64,000 nt of DNA from Acytostelium subglobosum LB1. Lineage: Eukaryota > Evosea > Eumycetozoa > Acytosteliales > Acytosteliaceae. The DNA lies in NCBI RefSeq assembly GCF_000787575.1, contig NW_012236513.1:248001-312000 (forward strand), written 5' to 3'. Positions within the stretch are counted from its first letter, which is position 1, and each line of letters opens with the position of its first letter. Below the pieces are notes generated by a model. It saw nothing but the letters and a program-made list of their open reading frames with translations. It did not search any database and was not told the DNA's origin. This document shows, in pieces, positions 1 through 12,260 of this stretch. Both the position numbers and the translations under genes were made by a program.

Positions 1-176
1 GTTGGTCAATATTGGAACAACTTACACATGATCTAGAACACTCAGACTTTGAGATATTGAGAGAGTGGTGTTGTCGTTTCCGGTCTACATTATTGATCTC
101 GGGAGGGAGGGGGATCATGAAAGTATAAGTAGAGAATGAAGAGTATCACGATCATTATTGAATCAACAAAGATAAT

Positions 177-1169
177 ATGAATAGAAAATTATTATTATTA
201 ATATTAAATATATTTATATTTATTAATATTAGTTTTGAGATATCCAATGCCTCAAGAATTATTCCTGGATCACTACCTTTTTTCTATTGGTTAAGGTCAA
301 CTGGAAAATTATGTCCAAGGGATCCATGCCCATCATGGAGGATTGATCGGGTCAATCTTGAAGCAAGTGGTCATAACTTTGTTGAAGTGCACTAATTGAA
401 GTTTGAATCGAATATCAACTCCACAGAGTTATTTGAAGCAGATGAAGATGATCGTATTGTTAAAGGTACTTGGCGCGTCGACATGGTTGATAATGAACGA
501 GTGGTCGAGTTTTCAGTTCGTCAAGCCTACACAAAGATGGACATTGATCAAGAACCCATTCTCCCTGGAAATCTTAAATACTTGTTCTAGTAAGTCTTAA
601 TCAAAAAAAAGATAATCAATCCCATTTTAATTAATTAATTAATTAATTAATTATTTCTATTTATTTAGTTCTAAAACTTCACCAGAAGAGTATGAATTGG
701 AAATGGTAAACAATGAGAATGTTAATGGAATAATTTCATATCCATTTTATAATCCTTACTTGGACAATCCGTATATTAATAAAATATGGTTGGAACATAA
801 ACTTGGAAAATCATTATTGAATTATAGATAATTGTACAAGCATCAATGGACACTTCACCAGATGGCACTCCAAGAATACTATCAATCTTTATCAATTTAG
901 AAGACCCTCCACTTGACTATGGTAATGTACCAATTTGTACTTTACCAGCACTTCACAAACTTAGTGAACTAGCACAGGTTTTCAATCGTACTCAGGAGAG
1001 ATGTGTAGTATGGGATGGATATGTGATGGCTGGAGAATGTATCCTCACCAAACCAGTATGTCCAAAAGGATACTACCTAGTATCAATTCCATCTAAACCC
1101 CTAGGATGTCCAAGACACTACTGTGATCCTGATTTCCTCAGACATACCTGGTATGATGAAAATAAGTAA
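177..1169 (+). pseudogene. small secreted protein gene, broken
   Basis: The first reading frame starts at 177 with a clear signal peptide (Met-Asn-Arg-Lys followed by a run of Leu/Ile/Phe), then short Cys-containing sequence (motif KLCPRDPCPSW). An in-frame TAA at 393–395 is followed in the same frame by 64 more plausible codons. A GTAAGT donor near 591 and an AG at 667–668 define an intron of about 78 bases that contains a (TTAA)n run. Coding then resumes and shifts frame near 828. The final block, from about 828 to 1169, is Cys-rich (CPKGYYL, CPRHYCDPD) and ends with TAA. I do not recognise the family. One stop and one frameshift suggest a pseudogene, or assembly errors. The extracellular location is inferred from the leader. 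Confidence 0.5.
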
Positions 1170-1656
1170 ATAACTTACTTACTTAAAATGATTGATATGT
1201 TCGAACTTTAATTGATTGATCGAAGTTCACAAGTTGGAGGTTCGCAATAAAGCTCCACAAAGGAAATTAAAAAATTAATTAAAATTTGATTGGTGGGGGT
1301 TGTTTGTTTGTTCAAGATGGAGTAGTGAGTTTGAATGGATGATGATGGGTGTGAGGTGAATGAAGTGTTGTAGAGGGACACGTACACACTCGTAAATTAA
1401 CTTTGAACACAGTGAAAGAGATAAAGAGATAGAGATAGAGATAGAGATATAGATAAGAAGTATAGATACTATCTTATCATCCTTATATATATTATATATT
1501 CATATTGTACATACTTTAATCAATCAAATCAAATCAATCAATCATAGCATATCATATAACTGGTCTTGTGATTGTATTATTGTTGTTGTTGTTATTTTAG
1601 AAGAAAAGAGATAGAGAGATTGATAGGTTGATTGATTGATCGAGATCACAAGAGAA
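1170..1656. other. intergenic spacer with GATA-rich simple repeat
   Basis: No coding potential is visible. The spacer holds A+T-rich sequence and a short tandem repeat of the type agagat/gataga around 1411–1455. It leads into the first exon of the HECT ligase at 1657, so it probably carries that gene's promoter. Confidence 0.5.
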
Positions 1657-4600
1657 ATGAAGACAAGACAACAACATGTGGCAAAGACCTACAAAGTAGT
1701 ATGTATCTCAATTGATTGAATGATTGAATGAATGAGATAACTAACAACATTGATCAACAACAACAACAACATATAGGAGTCGGGCCAGAAACAGTTGATC
1801 GAACTACTCTTGAATGCTCCCGAAGATAGGATGTTTCAGTATATCATGCCAATCCAAGAATGGCCATTTGATATTGTAAGTTCAATCAATCAATCAACCG
1901 ATCAATGAATGATCATGTGTTCATTCACTCACTAACTCAATCATTATACAATCACAACAGGATGACATCAGTCATTGGAATGACCTGTTAGAGCGCTTTC
2001 AAGATATAACTCATCGAATCATTCATAAATATACACCTCCGTCCATTAGTGAGCTCATGCAACAGCAGCAACAGAGTGCCCACAACAAGAATGCGTCACA
2101 GCCACATGGACCTCCCTCATCCTATATTCCCGTTCTGATGCCACTGCCCGAGCAGGCCGCCGAGTTCAAAGTCGACAAAGACAACCTGATGCAGTTGCTC
2201 AAGTTCCTCAAGTTGTTGCTCTCCAATTGCAACAACAGTCATCTCTTCCACTCATCCGAGGTATGTTATATGTTTGATTGATTGATTGAATTACACATAC
2301 TAACTAATACTTGAACGTACATAACAACAGGAACTACTTCAACTATTCTCATTCAATGACTATGACGTCAACAGTGAGATATTGAAGATACTATATATAC
2401 TTTTGTCGGTGCCGAAATACATCAGAGAGAACGAATACTTTATCCACAATCATTTGAATCCTAGACTGAAGGTCTTTGCTACAGGCTTCCCCGAGAATCA
2501 TCTCGACCTCCTCTCCTGCTGTTCCAACGAGCTTGTTGTAAGTCCTCGCTCACTCCCTCACTCCTCCTCGCAATCATTCAACCATACTTACTCACTCAAT
2601 CAATCAATCAAACATATAGATACCATCATCTGTTACAAGCTTTAATGTAGAGTTCTATGAACGTACGGACAATATTGGTACATACGCCACAGCCATTGAC
2701 AATGCGAGTAAGATATCTGTGAGACTGGACAACGTCGACAGCAACCCTGACTCGGCGTTTGATATTGCCTACAAGGGCCTGTTTGCCAAGTACTCATTGT
2801 TTGAGGAGGATCAGTTCCACATCTTCTATCGCATCTCGCTGGCCAAGCAGTTTGGCGTGGTGGAGCAGCGCCACAAGTGGCTGCAGATGCGTCTGATGTC
2901 CATCAACGCGCTCTATCACACCACCGAGCAGGCCTACCACACACAGATCATGGTGGAGGAGCCCGACTTTGTAAACGAGCTGCTGGAGCTGCTCCGACGA
3001 CACATGGTCGTGCCACAGGACGTGCTGGTCGCGGCCGTCTACGCACTCTCTTCCATCTCACCTTCGTTCCTCAACGGTGTGCTGTCCAACACACTCAACT
3101 CGGCTCTGTCGCAGGGCTTCTTCCAGTCGATCGTGCGCAAGTGTGTGGCCGTCATCACAGGCAAGGTGCCCGCCGAGCACCCATTCAGCGTCAACTTTAT
3201 CAAGTCAATATTCAACCTATTGTTCACCATCTCCTCGCTGAACAAGGCGATCTTGCACAATTCGGGCATCTTCCAGTCGCTGCTGCCCATGCTCAAGCTG
3301 CACACCACGGTGGTCAGCACGATCAACTTCCAGCTGGCGACGTACCGCATCGTCGAGATGATGCTCTTCTTCAAGACACTTAACATTGAGATCTTTGGCG
3401 AGTCAGACAACTTGCGCGAGTTCATTCAGGGTCTCGGCAATGAGATTGACTACATGATCGCACATCCATACGTCGTCGACAAGAAGGAGGACATGGTGGT
3501 CGAGTGCAGCATCGCTCGGCCCACCTATGGCGTCGACAAGCATCGCTTCAAGAAGCCACCATTTGCCATCAGCAGCAGCAGCACCGCGCCAGCGTGGAAA
3601 CCCAAGCAACAGTTGGGTGGCGCATTCGACGAGACTCAAGTGGACAAGCGACTTTTCGAGGCCAACTACCCACTGCTGGTGACCAACAGGAAGATGTCAC
3701 TGGTGGTTGAGATGTTGCACACGCTGATACCAATTGTCAGCTCGAACGGTGTGCCAAGGACCATACTCAATCAGATCATCGACGGCTCCATCGCCGGACT
3801 GAAGCGTATCTTTGAGAACCACAGCAGCTTCTCGCCAATGATCCTGCTGCAGGCCATCATGCTGCCGACTCGCCTCATCCAGAATGAGCCGACCTGCTTC
3901 ACGGCGCTGCAGAGCAGCGGCCTGATCGGTGCGCTGTTTGACTACATCACCAACAACGAGCTGCCCAGCGAACTGATCTTTGTGATCACCAACGTGCTCA
4001 ACTCATTCTGTCTGAACTCGGCGTTCAAGCAGGTGTTGCTCGATTCACACTTCCTCGAGAAGTACATATCAGTGTTCTCCAACCCCAAGTACTCGATCAA
4101 CAATCGCACATCCAGTCCAGTGGCCGTAGGCCTGGTCGAACTCATCCGCCACCACAACGAGATGCGCCCAATCATCATTGACTCGTTTGTCAAGTTGCTC
4201 GATGATGTCCTCGCTCTGGACTTTGAGGGGGACAAGACCACGGTCAAGACCGTGTGTACTACAGTCGTCAGCCTGCTGACCGTGTTCTTCCGTGACGGCA
4301 GCGCCGTCGACAATGAGCGTGCGTTCATCCAGAAGGGCGGTCTTGACAAGCTGGTACAGATCTTCTCTCACCCAAGCTGTCCTACCAAGAGCTTTGTTGT
4401 CTTCAAGGAGCTTAGCGTGAACAACACATCGGCTGTTCTAAAGGAGATCATCAAGCAACTCAATCTGCAGTTTGGCGAGTTGGACCAGCTGTGCGGCTGG
4501 CGCACATCGCGTATAGTGCGCGATTGGGTCGAGCAGGAGGTGCAGAACAAGGACAAGATTCATCGCTCGATCCGCATCATTGGCTCATTGGTACAGATAC

Positions 4601-7600
4601 TCACTAGTCTCATCCGCGACCATCCCGAGGACATTCCCATCTCTGTCCTGGACGAGTGGGCTGTTGAGGCCGGCATTGCTGCCAGCTCCTCACTCAGCGC
4701 GCTCCAACGCGCACTCTATTGGGAGATGGTCATTGGAAACAATTCACTGTTATCGGCTCCCATCTCAAAGCGATCGGCACTATCACCCAAGCAACCTGTT
4801 GCCGTGGTCGCCGAGCCACCCGCGCCCGTCGCTGCCGCTGGCGGTGATGTTGAGATGTCCACCGCTTCTTCTTCATCATCTTCGTCCGTCACCAATGTCA
4901 CTGAGCAACACGAATTCCTGTTCAACAGCCAGATCGCAGACTTGGAGTATCTGTCGCACTACTTTGTCGACTGCCTCAATCCCCAGAACAAGCGCGAGTC
5001 ACTCACCGAGGCCAAGTCTGAGGTGTTCATCAAGAACATCGCCACCAACCTGTTCAATTGGCTTGCATGGCGCCCAGAGGATGACGACCCTTCCCTGGGT
5101 CTGTGCACCAAGTACACCGGTCACGTGATGGAGGAGATCTCCAAACTGTTGTTTGCCCACCTCATCAACAGCCTGCACAGCCTGGGTTTCTACGAGAAGT
5201 TCTTTGCCATTGTACATGAACTGCTGGCGCAATACCAAGGCGAGTCAAGCGATCTACACACACCACTCACAAACTGTGGCCGCATCATCAATGTCACTGT
5301 TCACGCTCTGACACTCAAGGCTCAGACCGCGCCAGTCAAGTTGATGGCCGAGCGCGTGCTGCCCACAGTGCTGGGCGAGGTGGCCAAGATCTGGGGCATG
5401 CCCCAATTGGCCCAGTACCCTCTGAAAAAGGACGTGCTCGAGGCGATCTACAACTTTTTGAACAAGCCAGAGGACCAGCCACTCGTAGAGAGACGGCCGG
5501 CCAAGCCAGCGCCGCAAGTGTTTGTACCAAGCGAGGCGGCTGTGTCTCTCCTGCAGGACATGGGCTTCCTCCGTGAGCACATCGTCAAGGGCATGAAGAC
5601 CCTACAATCAAACAACGTGGAGCAGGTCACAGACTGGATGTTGAACCATCCATATGTCCCAGAGGACGAGCCACCCAAGGCCACCGAGGCCGCACAGCCA
5701 GCAGTGGCAACACCACCAGCACCCAAAGAGAAGGAAAAGACGTCCCTCGAGACATTGGCGCTCGAGATCAAGCCGACATTGTTGGAGCGATCGCTCTCGT
5801 TGCTGACTGGCAGCGTTGTCGAGGACTTGCCACTATGTGAGAGTGTCTACCGAATGCTGGTCTTTATCACCAAGGATTGTAAGACACCAGAGGCCAAGGA
5901 GATGATTGTCGACCGCCTTATGAAGGAGGTTCAGCTTGCCTTTGGAGACTTCTCGATCGCAAACGCCAAGCAGCTCGTGGCCTACTTCAAGATTACCCAG
6001 CGCCTGAACGAACTACCCGACGTCCACGGCATGTACATAGACAAGGGCTTCCTGATGATTCTCGTTGGCTACCTCGCAGACCTACTGCATAACAAGTCAA
6101 CAGTCATCTTCCCCACCACCACCATCAGCGACGACAACAACAACAACAACAATGCGGATACACAACAGCAATGGCAGAGCTATTTGAACAGCTTGTTGCT
6201 GCTAATCATTGACATGGTCAGACTTGGCTCGATCAAGCCCAACACGTTTGAATTTGACGAGGAATTCAAGAAGGACGAGTCTGTGGACCCCGAGCTCAAC
6301 ATGCTTCTGGACAGCTGCATCAGCCTGCTCAAGGTGCCGCCATCGATCATCGATCTGACCCTGCTGCGGCTGACCAAGGAGCTGACAAAGAGACACGCGC
6401 TTGCCCTCCAATTCCTCGAGGAGGACGGTCTCACCCTTCTCTTTGCCAAGGTTTACGCCCCAAGCAACATTCGTGATGCGCAGCCAATCGCCAACGCCAT
6501 TGTTCGACAGATATTGGAGGACAAGGGCACTATGCTCAGGGCCGACCATACATTGATCAAGAACACACTTGGCTCAAACAGGAGCACCAAGGGCATGGCC
6601 ACAAAGACATTCTTGACCTCGTTAGCCAAGAACGTTGCACAGAACCCCGTGGTGTTCTTGCGTGCCAGTGCTGACCTGTGCCGTCTGAGCCAGAGCAGTA
6701 CCCTGGCGCTGGCAAAGACCCCAACGATCACAACCACCGACAGCTACGATGCCACCCACATCTTTAAGGTGTCCGAATTTTTGATCAAGGCACTGCTGGC
6801 CAAGGACTCGGTTCCTACACCAGCTCCAACCACAACAACAGGCGGCGAGCAAAAGAGACAGAGCACAATGAGCACATCGCGAGCTGCGGCCAAGGCAAAA
6901 TTTGACAACAAGGTGCAGCTTGAAGTAAACGAGTCCAAGACATTGTACACCAAGGCCAGCATCTTGAACTTGTTGGAGGAGCTCAATATCAACAATAGTG
7001 TATTCCTTCAAAACGTTCTGACATATCCCGAGGAGGACATCTTGCAGTATACCATGGACAACTTCTTGGTACCCGCGCCTAGTGACGGCCCCGCCATGCA
7101 CACGCACCACGCCTCAATTCGCTTCATCCTCTCGCTGTTTGGCAGCCAGATTGGCCGTAACCTAGTGATTGATTTCATCTCGAGAGACCTGACCAAGGCA
7201 AAGGGCGAGTACATTCTCACGCACGACAAGGCCGTCCAGAATCGTATCGTTTACCTCGTCAACCTCGTGGCGGTCATTCTCAACCTGCAACCACATGCGT
7301 ACACCAACGAGCTGTACCGCCTGATGGTCGAGCATGACATGATCAACCTGCTGCTAGAGGTGTTGGGTGCCATCGACATGAGCACCAACAACGCGTCGGT
7401 CATGGTGATCACCATGCTGCAGACAATCGGTCATCTTACCAAGTACGCATCCAACCCCGACAAGGACAAGGAGAAGGACGAGGGTCGCCTCAACATCTTT
7501 GAGCTTCCCCTGTCCAACTTTGACATCTACCTGAGGAACAGTCGCGACGCGATGTATGCCAACCCCCCATCATCTCGCAATGGCCAAGAGGAGAACGAAT

Positions 7601-10600
7601 GGCATTCGATGGGCAACACCTTCCTCCACAGCCTTAGCTCATCAATGCTGGGCGACCGACTTGCACTGAATCAGCGCGTGGTGCAGCAACCGGGCGGTGA
7701 CTATGATGACGACTCTGACGACAGCGACGACATGGATATCGATGGCCAGGACGACGACGAAGAGGACGACGACGAAGAGATGGACCAGGAGGACGACGAG
7801 GAAATCCCCGACGACGAGGAGGACGAAGAGATCGACGACGACATCTTTGACGGCGAAGAGTTTGCCGAGTTCCAAGACAACATACTGGGGCTCAACGTCA
7901 ACGATGCCCGAATGCTGTCCAATATCATCGACCCTGGCGTGCTTAACCAGCTACTGCAGATGAACAACGCTCTGCAGATGCCCCCACACTTTGATATCAA
8001 CAATCTGCCTCGACCAAGAGGTGTCCAGCTCCAGTACCCTATGTTCCCACAACAGCCCAACGCCGGTGTTGGCGTCAACATGAATGTGGTGCGCGAGCAG
8101 GACGACGTCAACTACGCACTCTCGTTCGAGCCGGATCTGATAAAGATCCTGTCCAAAATCACAAAGGAAGAGGAGGCTGCGCTCAAGCTCAAGGAGAAGG
8201 AGCTCAAGGCTAAGGAGAAGGCGTTGAAGCAGCAACAACAACAAGCATCGTCAGAGGCTTCGTCATCATCGATGCCACCCGCAACGGAGTCGACACAGGC
8301 CACTTCAACATCGAGTCCACAACTTCAGAGTAGCAACTCACAGGTGCCAATGGTGGTCGAGACAAGCAACTCAACCACGACACCGACGTTACAACCAATG
8401 CAATCGCCCCAAGTATCATCAGTATCGTCCCCATCGACTTCAGTGTCATCATCTGCATCATCAATGCCATCTTCCATCTCGCAGTCACCACTCTTGTTCA
8501 ATCCAGACATCGATCTCAATGTATGGAGGAACAACATGGATATCAATCAGATTGCGACCAACATTGTACAGCCACCAACCATCCCTACCAATGAGCAACA
8601 GCAACAGGATGCACCGCAATCACCAGCTGTAGTAGCAGCCGAGACAACCAACAATCAAGATGTTGATATGCATGAGGCAGAGGCAGAGGAGGAGGACGAG
8701 CCACAGTCTTCATCATCGTCTACGACCACAACGACAACCACCTCTACTACGACCACTTCTGAACCTGCCGCACCCCCTGCACCTGCCCCTTCAGCACCTC
8801 CAGTAGTCGCACCACAGCAGCCAGTCCAAGTTGATCTTGGCATTGACCCAACCTTCTTGGCTGAGCTCCCCGCTGAGCTTAGAGCAGAGGTCATCTCGGC
8901 CCAACTGGGAACGATCTATCAGACCGAGAACAGACCAGATATTGTGATCAACCCAGCCAGCATGGCTGTGCTGCCAGAGGAGATACGCAATCAGGTATTG
9001 GAGCAGCAGAGAGTGATCTCTCAGCGTTACAGAGCTGCCCCACCACCCGCCGACATCTCACACGCACAGGAGATGGACAACGCGTCGTTCCTGGCCACTC
9101 TCCCACCAGACTTGCGTGAGGAGGTGTTGATGAGCCAGCCCGAGGCATTCTTATCGACCCTCCCACCCGAGTTGCATGCCGAGGCCGTTCGTCTGCGTGA
9201 GCGTGATCGTTTCGAACTGCGCAATGCATTCGAGCGCAATGTCTATCTGCCGCGTGGCACTGCCATGAAGAATGCACCGTTGCCAAAGCCTAAGGCGTCA
9301 CTCAATCAGAGTGGTGAGTTGATAAAGAAGGAGAACTTGATACCCTTGCTCAAGATACTCTACCTCGACCAGCCATGGAATCGTCAGCAGTTCTACGCCA
9401 TCCTACAACAGATCTGCTCATTCACAGACAACAGGAACCAGCTGCTCCAGTATCTGTTCCAGATACTCACGGCGTGTGAGCGTCCCAACCTGCACCGTGG
9501 CGCCGTCAAAGACAACTTCTCGCCCCTGGACGACCCGTGCCACCCAACACTCAAGTTCAAGCACTTTAGGACGTTCGAGGAGGCTGATCACCCGCCCCTG
9601 CTGGTCATCCGTCGCATCTTGGACATTCTCCAGAATCTGATCTCCAACAACAGCAACACAGTACAGTGGGTTTGCACTGAGCAAACGATGCCACTGCCAC
9701 CCTCCAAGAAGGGAAAGGAGAAGGGCGATGCCAACGAGACATTCATGCCATTGTGGCGTCTGTGTTCACTCGTCTCCAATAAGGACATCGTCAGGAAGTC
9801 CTCGCATCTTGAGAAGCTGGTCACCATCTTCCTGTCCGTGCTGGACACGGTCAAGGAGGTGCCGACCTTCCCCAAGCAGTTCATCGACAGCTTCATCGAT
9901 GCCATGTTTGTGAGCGGCGACAATAAGGTGGCACTCCTACTTGTACATATTGGAACGACCGAACAGAACAGGGCCTCGACACTAGATGAGCTTACCTCCA
10001 CGGCCAAGAAGCTTGTTCACAAGGTGATCCACAACCTCAACAGTCTAAAGTCATCGTTCAAGGAGTCTTCAGGAGGAGTGTCGCCGTCTCTCATCGTGTC
10101 ACTGTTGCCCAACTCGACCAATGAGCAGAACCTGCTTCAAACACTCCAGACCATGTCCTTGATATTGGCGCCCAAGAAGGAGGTCCCTCCAGCTGCTGCT
10201 GCTGCTCCACAAGCTGCCGCGCCACAAGCTGCTGCGCCACAGGCTGTTGTAGCACCACAGGCTCCTCCAGCAGATGCAGTTGTCGAACCAGCAGTCAATC
10301 AACCAGACCAAATGGTCATCGAGCCACAAGAATCTGTTTCCACCACCACCACTACGACTACTACCACAACAACGACATCATCGTCAACATCATCGAAAGC
10401 TGAACCAAAGATCACGACTATTGGCGAGCACTTCAAGTACAACCCAGAGTTTGAGACATTGTGGGATGCAATCAAGTCATTCCTCACGTATATCAACGCG
10501 ACTGAGAAGCACGATCAGCCAGAGCCAAACAAACCCAAGCAGCTTACAAAGAAGAAGAATTCCAGCGTACCCATGTCCAACTTGGTGCTGCCACTCATCG

Positions 10601-12055
10601 AGATATACTTCCATTTGAACTCGCCCAACCCAGAGAAGCTCAATGTCAACACAGTGCCCTCGTCGCCAAGTCTGACCGGACTGAAGCTGTCATCACAGGG
10701 CACCAACACACCGCCAGCCGCCGACTACCAGACGATGCGATTCTTTGAGTTTGTCGAGCAGAACAAGAACCTGATCAACGACCTTGTGCGCCAGGACAAC
10801 TCCCTACTCAGTGGCTCGTGCAAGATCCTGGTGAAGCTGCCTCGTTTCCTGGACTTTGACAACAAGCGAACATATTTTAGACAGTTCTTCCAATCAAAGA
10901 AGGATCGTGCCAACTCAATCCGACTCAAGATTCGCAGGAACCACATCTTTGAGGACTCGTACACACAGCTGCGCATGCGCCCTGCCGATGAGTTCAAGGG
11001 CAAGCTGCACATCCAGTTCTCAGGCGAGGAGGGCATTGACGTGGGTGGTCTGCTGCGTGAGTGGTACCTGGTGCTCTCCAGAGAGATGTTCAACCCAGGC
11101 TACGCCCTGTTCAAGACATCCGCGGACAATGTCACCTTCCAGCCCAACCCCGAGTCATACATCAACCCGGACCATCTGTCCTACTTCAAGTTCATTGGAC
11201 GCATCATTGGCAAGGCGCTCTACGACGGACAGATGCTCGACGCCTTCTTCACGCGTAGCTTCTATAAGCACATGTTGGGTCTGCCCATCACCGTGACCGA
11301 CATGGAGGCGATCGACCCCACCTACCACAAGAACCTCATCTGGATTCTCAACAACGACATCACCAATGTGCTCGACCTGACCTTCTCGACTGAGATCGAT
11401 ATCTTTGACTCGACACGCGTCATTGAGCTCAAGCCGGATGGCGCCAACATCCAGGTGACTGAGGACAATAAGATGGAGTATGTGCGATTGGTGGCCAACG
11501 TACGAATGACCAACTCGATCAAGGAGCAGATTGCCAGCTTCCTGGAGGGCTTCCACGAGCTCATCCCCAAGACATTGATCAGCATCTTCAACGAGCTCGA
11601 GCTCGAGCTGCTCATCTCTGGTCTCCCAGAGATCGACATTGACGACCTGCGCGCCAACACAGAGTACAGCGGATACACGGCTGAGTCGTCTCAGATCAAT
11701 TGGTTCTGGAGTGTTGTACAGAACCTAAGCAACGAGGAGAAGGCCTTGCTACTTCAGTTTGTCACTGGTACTTCAAAGGTGCCACTTGATGGATTCAAGG
11801 CATTGATAGGCATGACAGGTCTACAGCGATTCCAGATACACAGGATCAGAGGAAATGCTCATAGATTACCTACTGCTCATACTTGGTAAGTTTGTTGATT
11901 GATTGAATGATTGACCATGATGATAGTATCTAACATTATTTATTCTTTATAGCTTTAATCAAATAGATCTGCCCGAATATGATTCAGCGGAACAACTGGA
12001 GAAGATGCTCAAGATTGCCATTAGCGAGAACTCTGAAGGATTTGGATTCCATTGA
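1657..12055 (+). CDS. huwe1: HUWE1/Tom1-type HECT E3 ubiquitin ligase
   Basis: This gene encodes a giant E3 ligase that passes ubiquitin from an E2 to substrates through a thioester on its HECT cysteine. Six exons read in one frame (1657–1698, 1777–1875, 1961–2260, 2331–2537, 2620–11885, 11953–12055), giving 3,338 residues, close to yeast Tom1 and shorter than human HUWE1. The N-terminus matches the family around the LLERFQDIT region and continues as a helical, armadillo-like half (DUF908/DUF913 type). A UBA domain (LLQDMGF) lies near residues 1187–1226, and a strongly acidic stretch near 1910–1965. Ubiquitin-binding LP-type motifs (LPAELRAEV, LPPDLREEV, LPPELHAEA) lie near 2289–2407. The HECT domain covers roughly the last 340 residues and ends EGFGFH. 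The catalytic Cys, in LPTAHTCFN, is residue about 3305, and its codon is split by the last intron. Poly-Q, Ser and Thr tracts are typical of dictyostelids. The frame has no breaks. Nuclear and cytosolic action is known for the family. Confidence 0.96.
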
Positions 12056-12260
12056 TTTAATAATATTATTAAACTTATATATATTTTATTAAATCCAGGT
12101 TTGCTTTATTGGATGAATGGAATAATATACATATAATATATTTAAACGAACCATCATATTCATAAAAATCATTGGATCACTCCTCAATCCATTGGGGAAT
12201 ATTATTCTTATATTATAATAATATAAATTTTTATTCGAATAAATGTTTAGTACTACAACT
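12056..12260. other. convergent intergenic spacer
   Basis: This short A+T-rich spacer separates the 3' ends of two convergent genes. On the minus strand an AATAAA lies at 12230–12235, about 27 bases past the stop of the glycosyltransferase, and is a likely polyadenylation signal. I see no canonical AATAAA close behind the HECT ligase stop. Confidence 0.55.

Noticed and set aside
7640-8490. several open stretches opposite the HECT ligase acidic and Ser-rich regions
   Set aside because: They are antisense shadows of GAC/GAG and TCA repeats with no independent support.
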